Below are positions 1 to 6,225 of a stretch of 15,545 nucleotides of DNA, piece after piece. Source of the DNA: an uncultured Clostridia bacterium (GTDB lineage: Bacteria > Bacillota > Clostridia > TANB77 > CAG-508); contig CALXPX010000018.1 in the NCBI GenBank assembly GCA_944390305.1, positions 1 to 15,545 of the forward strand. The letters run 5' to 3'. Each line of letters opens with the position of its first letter. Position 1 is the stretch's first letter. The position numbers and the translations under genes are program-made. The notes below the pieces were generated by a model. That model was given only the letters and a program-made list of their open reading frames with translations, was not told the origin of the DNA and searched no databases.

Positions 1-12
1 TAATCCCTCCTT
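1..12 (-). promoter_or_regulatory. Ribosome binding site of a gene beginning beyond the left edge
   Basis: Read on the minus strand, the first twelve bases give AAGGAGGGATTA, a near-perfect Shine-Dalgarno sequence. It overlaps the stop codon of the small minus-strand gene at 11-163. The start codon it serves would lie just outside the window, so a second gene of the same minus-strand operon very probably follows. Nothing can be said about its product. Confidence 0.6.
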
Positions 13-163
13 ACTTATGAAAAAGACAACATAAACCAGCAATTGTAATAACAAGCCCAATTATAAAAAGCCATCCAGATATAGGAAGTAATAATACAAG
101 TAAAACTCCTAACCCAAAACCAATAAGACATGTTGCAAGTAATTTTTTTAATATTTTACCCAT
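11..163 (-). CDS. Small two-helix membrane protein (50 aa), unknown function
   Basis: A 50-residue protein starting MGKILKKLLATCLIGFGLGV and ending LCCLFHK. The start codon follows a strong ribosome binding site, AGGGAGGT, on the minus strand at about 170-177. A short cationic N-terminus is followed by two hydrophobic segments, about residues 8-28 and 31-47, separated by a Pro-Ile-Ser-Gly-Trp turn. It should therefore sit in the cytoplasmic membrane as a hairpin of two helices. Upstream lies a good sigma-A type promoter (184-212), and downstream a Shine-Dalgarno for another gene, so it looks like the first gene of a minus-strand operon. I do not recognise a family and assign no function. The gene is supported by its RBS, promoter, hydrophobic pattern and position rather than by homology. 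Confidence 0.7.
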   Translation of the reverse strand: MGKILKKLLATCLIGFGLGVLLVLLLPISGWLFIIGLVITIAGLCCLFHK

Positions 164-183
164 AAATTACCTCCCTTTGTAAC

Positions 184-212
184 ATTATATGTAAATAGTA
201 AAAAAGTGTGAA
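184..212 (-). promoter_or_regulatory. Sigma-A type promoter of the minus-strand small gene
   Basis: On the minus strand, TTCACA (plus 207-212) and TATAAT (plus 184-189) are separated by exactly 17 bases. That is five of six matches at -35 and a perfect -10. It points toward the 50-residue membrane protein and is divergent from the GH18 gene. Confidence 0.65.
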
Positions 213-264
213 ATCTAAATGTTAACTTTACTTTTATTTTTTTCTAAAAGATTAAAGAAAACTA

Positions 265-293
265 TTCACTTAAAAAATCTTTTATGTTATTAT
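265..293 (+). promoter_or_regulatory. Candidate promoter of the GH18 gene
   Basis: TTCACT (265-270) and TATTAT (288-293) are spaced by 17 bases. A TG one base upstream of the -10 (285-286) makes an extended -10 element. The predicted transcript would begin about 20 bases before the Shine-Dalgarno of the gene starting at 333. Confidence 0.45.
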
Positions 294-332
294 ATTTTAT
301 ATAAAATGGAAGATAAACTGGAGGACAAAAGA

Positions 333-2051
333 ATGAAAAAAAATACTAAGCAAAGAGCAAAAGAAGGAAAAATCAATATTCCTAGGTTGATATTAAGAAT
401 AGTAATAGTAGTTATAGCACTTATGCTTTTATTATTTATTATAAAAATAGCACCAAATTACACTAAAGATGAATTTGCAGATAAAATAAATTTAATAATA
501 AACAATAACAATATAACAAGAAATTTAAAATCTGATATAATAATAGAAGATAATACTGTATATCTTTCTGTAGATGATGTAAGTAATTTTTTTGATGAAT
601 ATCTTTTAGTAGAAGAAGAAAATAGTAGAATTATAACAACATCAAATACAAAAACTGTGGTTATTCCTTTTGATAGCACTAAAATTTATATAAGTGGTTC
701 AAACATAGAACTAGCACATAAATTGATGCAAAAAGATGATAAAATATATTTACCTATGACTGACTTAACAGATATATACAATATTGAAGTAAATTATTAT
801 TCAAACAGTAATATAGTAACAATAGATTCTTTAAACAGAAAACTAGTACAAGCTACTAGTTCGAAGAAAATGAATGTGAAATACAAAACTACAATTTTTT
901 CTAAAACTGTAGATAAAGTAGAAAGAGGAGATACTTTAATTTTAGTACAAGATAAAGAAAATAATAGTAATGTAGAAGAAGATGGATGGATAAAGGTAAG
1001 AACTAAAAATGGAAAATTAGGATATGTAAAAAAAGAAGATATTAGTAATGAGCAAGTACTAAGAGAAGAATTGGATACAAATACTAGATTAGATGGAAAG
1101 GTAAGTTTAGTATGGGATTATTATTCTCAATATGTAACAGCACCTGTTAGAGATGGTAAAATAGAAGGAATAAATGTTGTATCACCATCTTTTTATGAAA
1201 TTTCAGCTAGTGGAGATATAGATTCTAATATAGGAACTGATGGAAAAGCATATATAGAATGGGCTCATGCAAATGGATATAAAATATGGCCTATGTTATC
1301 TAATAGTGAGCTTGGAGATATGGAGGCTGTATCAAAGATTTTATCTAAATTTGAAACAAGAGCATATTTAATAGAAAATATTGTAAAAGAGCTAGTAGAC
1401 GCAGGAGTAGATGGAATAAATGTAGATTTTGAAAATATGTATATGGAAGATAAAGATAATTATTCAAGATTTTTAATAGAACTTGCACCAAGATTACATG
1501 AATTAGGATTAACATTATCTGTAGATGTAACAGCACCTGATGGTTCTGAAACATGGTCTTTATGTTTTGATAGAAACGTTATTGGAAAAGTTGCAGACTA
1601 TATAATATTTATGGGATATGATCAAAATGGTACATCATCAACTAAAGCTGGAACCGTTGCTGGAGCAGATTGGGTCGAATTAAATATAAAGAAGTTTTTA
1701 GGACAAGAAGGAGTGGACAAAAGTAAATTAATATTAGCAATGCCATTTTATACTAGACTTTGGAAAGAAACTGATGGAACTTTAACAAGTTCTGTTGTAA
1801 ATATGAGAAGTGTTACCGTTCCTGAAGGCACTGAAAAAACATGGGACGAAAATACAAAACAATTTTATATCGAGTATGAAAAAGATGGTGCTATATATAA
1901 AATGTGGATAGAAGATGAAGAATCTCTAAAAGCAAAACTAGATTTAGTTAATAGATATGATTTAGCAGGTGCAGCTTATTGGTCGAAAGATAGGGAATTA
2001 AATACTGTATGGAATATAATTGACGAAAAATTAAACATAAATAATGATTGA
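333..2051 (+). CDS. Membrane-anchored GH18 family glycosidase with stalk and SH3 domain (SleL/YaaH-like catalytic domain)
   Basis: A 572-residue protein. I chose ATG 333 because GGAGG at 320-324 lies eight bases upstream; an in-frame ATG at 219 would add an unlikely tail and has no RBS. A basic N-terminus is followed by one membrane helix (about 18-38). Residues 45-170 resemble the copper-amine-oxidase N-terminal-like stalk repeats of clostridial surface proteins. Residues 180-240 look like a bacterial SH3 domain (ending in a GKLGYVKKEDI-type strand). Residues 255-572 form a GH18 barrel. Its catalytic signature DGINVDFE runs from D360 to E367, with E367 the expected acid. Family knowledge: GH18 proteins of this type cleave N-acetylglucosamine linkages, including spore cortex peptidoglycan. 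Inference: a surface-exposed peptidoglycan hydrolase, possibly for sporulation or germination. It is followed by a terminator and appears monocistronic. Confidence 0.85.
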   Translation: MKKNTKQRAKEGKINIPRLILRIVIVVIALMLLLFIIKIAPNYTKDEFADKINLIINNNNITRNLKSDIIIEDNTVYLSVDDVSNFFDEYLLVEEENSRIITTSNTKTVVIPFDSTKIYISGSNIELAHKLMQKDDKIYLPMTDLTDIYNIEVNYYSNSNIVTIDSLNRKLVQATSSKKMNVKYKTTIFSKTVDKVERGDTLILVQDKENNSNVEEDGWIKVRTKNGKLGYVKKEDISNEQVLREELDTNTRLDGKVSLVWDYYSQYVTAPVRDGKIEGINVVSPSFYEISASGDIDSNIGTDGKAYIEWAHANGYKIWPMLSNSELGDMEAVSKILSKFETRAYLIENIVKELVDAGVDGINVDFENMYMEDKDNYSRFLIELAPRLHELGLTLSVDVTAPDGSETWSLCFDRNVIGKVADYIIFMGYDQNGTSSTKAGTVAGADWVELNIKKFLGQEGVDKSKLILAMPFYTRLWKETDGTLTSSVVNMRSVTVPEGTEKTWDENTKQFYIEYEKDGAIYKMWIEDEESLKAKLDLVNRYDLAGAAYWSKDRELNTVWNIIDEKLNINND

Positions 2052-2066
2052 GAATAGTAATAAATT

Positions 2067-2103
2067 AAGAATCACCCGAATATAATATTAAGGGTGATTT
2101 TTT
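2067..2103 (+). terminator. Rho-independent terminator whose 3' arm carries the next gene's Shine-Dalgarno
   Basis: AATCACCC (2070-2077) pairs with GGGTGATT (2092-2099) around a 14-base loop. The stem can extend by A-U and G-U pairs to 2067 and 2102, and six T follow (2098-2103). It terminates the GH18 gene. The 3' arm contains GGTGAT (2093-2098), the only plausible ribosome binding site for the ATG at 2104. Confidence 0.75.
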
Positions 2104-2946
2104 ATGAATATAGGATATGTAAAATTGGACAAGATGAATAAGGTTAACTATGTATATAGAAACTTATTAAAAAAGATAAGAGTAGTGGATAATTATTATT
2201 ATCTACCATCAAATAGTGAGAAAATTTTAAGTGTTGTAAGAGAAAAATTAAAACAAGACAATATTGATTATATAATTCAAGAAAAAGATATTGATTGTGG
2301 ATATCCAGAGCTTTCTGGGAAATATAATGTAAAATATATGCTGCCAGAAATATTAAAATATTGCTATAATAAACTTGAAAAAGAAATAAAAATGCAAGAG
2401 ATTCATATTTGCGTAGAAGAATTTACGAAAGAAAATATAAAGATAATAGAAGAATTATGTGATACAGTAAAAGTTGTAAATATAGTTACAGATCATATGA
2501 GACAATTTCAAGAATTAGAAAAAAGATTAGAAAAAAAACAAATATATATTACAGTATCTAGTAATAGAAGAAAATCTTTAAAAAGAGCTAAAATGATTAT
2601 TAATATAGATTTTAAAGAATTAAAAAGTTTTAATTTAAATAGAAACTGTATAATAATAAATGCAGCACAGAATTTAGAAATTGGAAGAGAATTTGATGGG
2701 ATTTGTATTGAAAAAATAACCCTTGATACAAAAAAGGTAATGAGAATATTTAGTGATATGGAAAATATGGATAAACAAAAATTAATAGAAGCAGAAATTT
2801 TAAAGAAAAATTCTTATTCAGATATAAGAGAAAGTATATTAAAAAATAAAATACATATTTTAAAATTATTTGGAAAGAGAAATGAAATAGAAGCAAATGA
2901 GTTTGAAAATTTAAAAAAGAAAATAAATGAAAAAATAATAGCATAA
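2104..2946 (+). CDS. Conserved-looking hypothetical protein with a Rossmann-like core
   Basis: A 280-residue soluble protein with no signal peptide or membrane helix. The middle part (about 95-205) alternates hydrophobic strands with helices in a Rossmann-like pattern. A strand VKVVNIVTD is followed by a helix, then ITVSSNRRKSLKRAKMIINID, then CIIINAA. This resembles nucleotide-binding dehydrogenase-type domains, but no clear GxGxxG motif is visible, so cofactor binding is not supported. The C-terminal 60 residues are rich in Lys, Glu and Asn. The start at 2104 relies on GGTGAT five bases upstream, inside the terminator stem. An in-frame ATG at 2134 is possible but lacks a better RBS. I do not recognise the family. 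It is flanked by a terminator before and a non-coding stretch after, so it is probably expressed alone. Confidence 0.7.
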   Translation: MNIGYVKLDKMNKVNYVYRNLLKKIRVVDNYYYLPSNSEKILSVVREKLKQDNIDYIIQEKDIDCGYPELSGKYNVKYMLPEILKYCYNKLEKEIKMQEIHICVEEFTKENIKIIEELCDTVKVVNIVTDHMRQFQELEKRLEKKQIYITVSSNRRKSLKRAKMIINIDFKELKSFNLNRNCIIINAAQNLEIGREFDGICIEKITLDTKKVMRIFSDMENMDKQKLIEAEILKKNSYSDIRESILKNKIHILKLFGKRNEIEANEFENLKKKINEKIIA

Positions 2947-3163
2947 AAAAGATAATAATTTAATAAATAGTAGATATAAAGAAGTTATAATGGAAAGTAG
3001 CGCTTATGGTAAGTCTTATTAAGAGGTGGATCATATGACGAACCTTAAAACTAAGGATTAATTTTTTTAGTAATTGGCATTATTTATTCTGTAAGAAAAC
3101 TTGACTTAATAATTGAAAAAAGTATAAAATAATTAAAAATAATAAATATAGAGGAAGAAGAAA
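2947..3163 (+). other. Non-coding stretch with micro-ORFs before the first leader module
   Basis: No full-length gene is visible here. A TATAAT occurs at 2986-2991 without a convincing -35. A ten-codon ORF (2990-3022) without an RBS is followed by GAGGTG (3023-3028) and an eight-residue ORF at 3035-3061. The short inverted repeat CCTTA/TAAGG (about 3043-3056) is followed by ATTAATTTTTTT. After the stop, the reading frame shifted by one base is open to 3132. A promoter occupies 3101-3130. Confidence 0.4.
3101..3130 (+). promoter_or_regulatory. Promoter of leader module 1 and the first prepilin-like gene
   Basis: TTGACT (3101-3106) and TATAAAAT (3123-3130) are separated by 16 bases. Transcription would start about 25 bases before the 17-codon leader ORF and run through the leader, the hairpin at 3253-3293 and the gene at 3343. 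I see no convincing second promoter between the hairpin and that gene. Confidence 0.6.
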
Positions 3164-3217
3164 ATGGAAAAACTTAAAAGCCTTGGGGCTGTATATATAT
3201 ATATATATATATCGTAG
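3164..3217 (+). CDS. Leader-type micro-ORF, copy 1 (17 aa), ending in Tyr-Ile repeats
   Basis: The ORF encodes MEKLKSLGAVYIYIYIS and stops at TAG. GAGG at 3151-3154 stands nine bases before the ATG. Codons 10-16 are made by an uninterrupted (TA)10 run, giving Val-(Tyr-Ile)3. The second copy at 9903-9956 differs at only three of 54 bases (codon 2, codon 8 and the third stop-codon base), all A/G changes. No sense codon differs silently. Similarity continues about 15 bases past the stop. The inverted repeat AGCC/GGCT lies in codons 6-9. It could be a real peptide, an attenuator leader or an RNA/DNA element that happens to be open. Two independent RBS-ATG-stop arrangements favour translation, but function is unknown. 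Confidence 0.5.
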   Translation: MEKLKSLGAVYIYIYIS

Positions 3218-3252
3218 AATTTAACAAAATATACTTATGTAAACATAGAAAC

Positions 3253-3293
3253 AAAGCTATGCTTTTTAGATGAATCTAAAGAGCATAGTTTTT
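3253..3293 (+). terminator. Long terminator or attenuator hairpin of module 1
   Basis: The arm 3253-3271 pairs with 3274-3292 over about 17-19 pairs with only two G-U wobbles, and a run of T closes it (3289-3293). The nominal loop is very tight, so the apical pairs probably open. It stands between the leader ORF and the prepilin-like gene, and the gene's only visible promoter is upstream of it. Expression of that gene would then need read-through or antitermination. Confidence 0.75.
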
Positions 3294-3342
3294 ATATTTA
3301 TAAATACAAAAACTAATTGAAATACATAGGAGGAAAAGTAGT

Positions 3343-4533
3343 ATGAAACAAAAAACTAAATTAAGAAAGTTAAAAAGCAAGATAGAAGGAATAACATTGG
3401 TAGCATTAGTTGTTACAATAATAGTTCTTCTAATATTAGCAGCAGTAGCAATAAATTATACAATAGGAAATAATGGAATATTTACAAGAGCAGAAAATGC
3501 AGTAGATAGATATGAAGTAGCTAGTGATAAAGAAAAAAATGAACTAAATGAAGCATCTAATTTTATAGATGAATATATAAAAATTAATTCAAAGTGGAAT
3601 TTGGGAAAAACCGTATTAGAAGCTAAAGAGCTAAATAAACCTTTCGAAAATGATACAATTATAAAAGATGATTTATTAAATGATGTTAAAGTACCAGCTG
3701 GATTTAAAATAGCAGAAGATTCAAAAACTAAAGTAGAAGACGGAGTGGTAATAGAAGATGATGTTGGAAACCAATTCGTATGGGTTCCTGCCAAAACAGG
3801 TGATGGAACAATAGTTCATACAACTCTTGGAGATATAACTATTACTTATCAAAGAACAGATTTTGGCAAGCAAGATGGAATTTATGATGATTTTTCAGAA
3901 ACAATGCCAACAGATGAAGAGTCAAGTGTAAATTTTAATGGTGGATATTATATAGGAAGATTTGAAGCTGGAGATAAAGTATCAACAGATGCTAAAAAAA
4001 TGAGAGCAAGTGGAGATAGTACATCTAATGAAGTATCAATAAAAAAGGGACAAGCACCATATAACTTTATAACATATGATGATTCAAAGACTTTAGCAGA
4101 AGGAATGAGTCAGGAAAGAAAATATAAAGCTATAACAAAATTAGTAAGTAGTTATGCATGGGATACAGCAATAAATCTTATAAAAATAAAAAATGAAGAT
4201 TATGGAATAAATTCACAACAAGGTAATTATAAGGATACAACATTTCAATATATAGATATAGAAGAAAACGAACAAACAAAAGAAAAAGGTAGTAATGTAT
4301 TAGTGCCAACAGGACAAACAACAGCAGTAAGTAATATATATGATATGGGAGGAAATGTATGGGAAAGAACAACTGAATTTTATAATAATTCTACTACTCC
4401 TATTAGTTCAATTAGTAATAGAGGAGGAGATTATGATAACAATTCTTCAGTTACACCAGCAAGCTATCGTGATAGTATAAGTAATATGAATGTAAATGTT
4501 TATTATTCTTTTAGAATTGCTTTATTTTTATAA
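3343..4533 (+). CDS. Prepilin-like protein with a formylglycine-generating-enzyme/C-type-lectin-like passenger domain
   Basis: A 396-residue protein. AGGAGG at 3328-3333 supports ATG 3343. A basic leader ends at Gly16, followed by ITLVALVVTIIVLLILAA, the hydrophobic helix of type IV prepilin-like proteins. Cleavage after Gly16 is expected from family knowledge. The canonical Glu at mature position 5 is Ala21 here. Residues 50-140 are a charged connector. Residues 143-396 match the FGE-sulfatase (SUMF1-type) fold in its landmark strings: FVWVPA near 144, GGYYIGRFEAGD, NIYDMGGNVWER (G336-E341), RGGDY (360-364), SYRD and the terminal SFRIALFL. Inference: an exported pilus-like or membrane-tethered surface protein whose C-terminal domain displays a ligand-binding lectin-like face. 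Enzymatic formylglycine activity is not implied. This fold is the classic target of diversity-generating retroelements, but no reverse transcriptase or template repeat is in the window. Confidence 0.8.
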   Translation: MKQKTKLRKLKSKIEGITLVALVVTIIVLLILAAVAINYTIGNNGIFTRAENAVDRYEVASDKEKNELNEASNFIDEYIKINSKWNLGKTVLEAKELNKPFENDTIIKDDLLNDVKVPAGFKIAEDSKTKVEDGVVIEDDVGNQFVWVPAKTGDGTIVHTTLGDITITYQRTDFGKQDGIYDDFSETMPTDEESSVNFNGGYYIGRFEAGDKVSTDAKKMRASGDSTSNEVSIKKGQAPYNFITYDDSKTLAEGMSQERKYKAITKLVSSYAWDTAINLIKIKNEDYGINSQQGNYKDTTFQYIDIEENEQTKEKGSNVLVPTGQTTAVSNIYDMGGNVWERTTEFYNNSTTPISSISNRGGDYDNNSSVTPASYRDSISNMNVNVYYSFRIALFL

Positions 4534-4555
4534 GATAATTAGCAATATAGAATAA

Positions 4556-4595
4556 AAAATTAAAACTAATAAATTTTGTGTAATTAATTTTATTT
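4556..4595 (+). terminator. Weak AT-only hairpin after the first prepilin-like gene
   Basis: AAAATTAA (4556-4563) and TTAATTTT (4584-4591) can pair around a 20-base loop, and ATTTT follows. There is no G-C pair in the stem, so it may be a poor terminator or chance in AT-rich sequence. Confidence 0.25.
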
Positions 4596-4600
4596 TCCTC

Positions 4601-4629
4601 TTGACAAAATCTGAAGATGGTATTAATAT
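4601..4629 (+). promoter_or_regulatory. Sigma-A promoter of greA
   Basis: A perfect TTGACA (4601-4606) and TAATAT (4624-4629) are spaced by 17 bases. Transcription would start about 15-20 bases before the greA Shine-Dalgarno. Confidence 0.75.
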
Positions 4630-4665
4630 ATTAAAGATAATTTTATGCAGAAGGAGGAATGGGTA

Positions 4666-5142
4666 ATGGACAGCGAAGTTGTATTACTTACGCAAGAGGG
4701 ATATGATAAATTAGAACAAGAATTAGAATACCTAAAAACAACGGAAAGAACAGAAATAGCAGGAAGAATAAAGGTGGCCCTAGGATATGGTGACTTATCT
4801 GAAAACTCTGAATATGATGAAGCTAAAACAGCACAAGAAATGAATGAAAACAAGATAGCAGAATTAGAAAATAAATTAAGACATGCAAAGATAATAGATG
4901 CTTCAGAGATTGATACAAAAACTGTTCAAGTAGGAAATACTGTAGAAGTATTAGATATGGATTTTAATGAAAATATGACATATACTATAGTTGGTTCAAC
5001 AGAAGTAGACTTAGAACAAAATAAAATTTCTAATGAATCACCAATCGGGTCAGCACTATTAGGCGCTAAAAAGGGTCAAATAATTGAAGCAAAAATTCCA
5101 GCAGGTATAGCTAAATTTAAAGTATTGTCAATAAAAAAATAA
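4666..5142 (+). CDS. greA: Transcription elongation factor GreA
   Basis: A 158-residue protein, the usual GreA length. I chose ATG 4666 because AAGGAGG (4651-4657) is eight bases upstream; an ATG at 4645 lies before that RBS and would make the protein too long. The N-terminal coiled coil (about 1-75) carries the tip motif GDLSENSEYDEAK, with acidic D43 and E46. These acidic residues reach the RNA polymerase active site and promote cleavage of backtracked RNA. The C-terminal FKBP-like domain (about 80-158) contains the SPIGSALLGAKKG segment typical of the family. Its own strong promoter and terminator make it a single-gene unit. No key residue is missing. Confidence 0.96.
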   Translation: MDSEVVLLTQEGYDKLEQELEYLKTTERTEIAGRIKVALGYGDLSENSEYDEAKTAQEMNENKIAELENKLRHAKIIDASEIDTKTVQVGNTVEVLDMDFNENMTYTIVGSTEVDLEQNKISNESPIGSALLGAKKGQIIEAKIPAGIAKFKVLSIKK

Positions 5143-5154
5143 ATTATATTAATC

Positions 5155-5196
5155 AAAAATCTCTTTTATATTAATATTATATAAAAGGGATTTTTT
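5155..5196 (+). terminator. Terminator of greA
   Basis: AAAATCTCTTTTATAT pairs with ATATAAAAGGGATTTT, with one G-U wobble, and a run of six T closes it (5191-5196). It begins 13 bases after the greA stop. Confidence 0.9.
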
Positions 5197-5280
5197 ACAT
5201 ATAATAAAATAATTACATAATATTTCATATAAATAAATATAGTAATAAGTGGAAATATACAGCTTTTTTCCTTAAGAATA

Positions 5281-5309
5281 TTGACTTTTAGCCCATAAAA
5301 TAATATTAT
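5281..5309 (+). promoter_or_regulatory. Promoter of the epimerase-valS operon
   Basis: TTGACT (5281-5286) and TATTAT (5304-5309) are separated by 17 bases. No T-box motif (AGGGTGG-type) and no long leader lie between this promoter and the first gene. Confidence 0.65.
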
Positions 5310-5340
5310 ATATGTAGCATAAAAAAGGAGAATGGTGATT

Positions 5341-6213
5341 ATGGAAGCTCTTATGACTACAACCAGCTTTGGCGGAGAACTACTTAGCTTTAAGCTAGAT
5401 GGTATAGAGAAAATTCACCAAGGAGAAAGTAGTAGGGATGATAAAGGTAAAATTTATTGGAAAAGACATGCACCTGTTTTATTCCCGATAGTAGGAAAAC
5501 TAAAGAGAAATCAAACTATTATAAATGGTAGAACATTTGAAATCCCACAACATGGATTTGCAAGGGATATGGAATATGAACCAATTACTAAATTAGATAA
5601 TTTTCATTCATATGTCTTAAGAAGTAATAAATATACCCAAGCAAGATATCCTTTTGAATTTGAGTTATATAACACATATAGACAAGAAGAAAATAAATTA
5701 ATTTTTATCTATAAAGTGATAAATACAGGTGTTACTAATATGCCATTTGGAATAGGAGGACATCCTGCTTTTAAGATTGATCCAGATGATTTAAAAAGAG
5801 GAAATTATTATTTGGAATTTGAAGAAGAAGAAGATAGAGCTCATTTTTTATATTTAGTTGATGGCTTAGTTGGAACTGAGTATGCAAAAAACAAACTTGT
5901 AAATAATAAAATAATATTATTAGATGAGCATACTTTTGATAATGATGCTCTAATAATTAAAGGAATACAAAATAAAAAAATTAGTCTTAAGAATAGTAGA
6001 ACAAGAAAAACTGTTCTTACAATGGATTTTGAAGGTTGGCCATATCTAGGTATTTGGTCTAAGCCTGGAGCGCCATTTATTTGTTTAGAGCCTTGGCAAT
6101 CAACAGCAGATAGAATACATAGTTCAAATGTTTTTGTGCAAAAGCCAGATATGATAGTTCTAGCTCCAGGACAAGAATTTGAAGCAAAGTTTTCAGTAGA
6201 ATTTTTTAACTAA
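5341..6213 (+). CDS. Aldose 1-epimerase family protein, LacX-type
   Basis: A 290-residue cytoplasmic protein. Start ATG 5341 is preferred because AAGGAG at 5325-5330 is ten bases upstream, whereas the ATG at 5332 follows the RBS by one base. Family landmarks of galactose-mutarotase-like beta-sandwich enzymes are present: PVLFPIVGKL near residue 43, QHGFARD near 73, NMPFGIGGHPAF near 135 (conserved His) and CLEPWQSTADR near 245 (conserved acidic residue). The HGFARD and GGHPAF pattern is characteristic of the LacX subgroup. It probably interconverts anomers of a sugar, but the substrate cannot be read from sequence. It leads an operon with a small membrane protein and valS; nothing obvious links it functionally to tRNA charging. 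Confidence 0.85.
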   Translation: MEALMTTTSFGGELLSFKLDGIEKIHQGESSRDDKGKIYWKRHAPVLFPIVGKLKRNQTIINGRTFEIPQHGFARDMEYEPITKLDNFHSYVLRSNKYTQARYPFEFELYNTYRQEENKLIFIYKVINTGVTNMPFGIGGHPAFKIDPDDLKRGNYYLEFEEEEDRAHFLYLVDGLVGTEYAKNKLVNNKIILLDEHTFDNDALIIKGIQNKKISLKNSRTRKTVLTMDFEGWPYLGIWSKPGAPFICLEPWQSTADRIHSSNVFVQKPDMIVLAPGQEFEAKFSVEFFN

Positions 6214-6225
6214 AGGATGTATAAT

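Larger units (their letters stand above)
3164..3293 (+). repeat. Dispersed module copy 1: leader ORF, (TA)10 tract and long hairpin
   Basis: About 130 bases are shared with 9903-10036. The 5' part is nearly identical through the leader ORF. The 3' part is diverged but alignable: the segment TAAAGAGCATAGTTTTT of this copy matches TAAAGTGCAGAGCTTTTTT of the other. Both copies end in a hairpin with a U-tract, and both stand immediately upstream of a prepilin-like gene. Confidence 0.6.

Noticed and set aside
219..332. A 38-codon N-terminal extension of the GH18 protein starting at ATG 219
   Set aside because: It has no RBS, overlaps the divergent promoter region, and would place a hydrophobic run before the true membrane anchor. 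ATG 333 has a well-spaced GGAGG.
458..679. Minus-strand open frames inside the large plus-strand genes
   Set aside because: They lack ribosome binding sites, have translations dominated by Leu, Phe, Tyr and Ser typical of antisense to AT-rich genes, and lie fully inside well-supported genes.
2990..3070. A riboswitch or tRNA in the non-coding stretch
   Set aside because: No cloverleaf or T-loop and none of the conserved cores I know (c-di-GMP, purine, preQ1, fluoride, T-box) could be matched. Only weak short stems are visible.
3181..3220. The AGCC/GGCT repeat plus TA tract as an insertion-sequence end
   Set aside because: There is no transposase, no target-site duplication and no partner end. 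The RBS-ATG-stop arrangement in both copies is a better explanation.
4420..4660. A diversity-generating retroelement template repeat downstream of the lectin-like gene
   Set aside because: No second copy of the C-terminal coding segment and no reverse transcriptase are found in the window.
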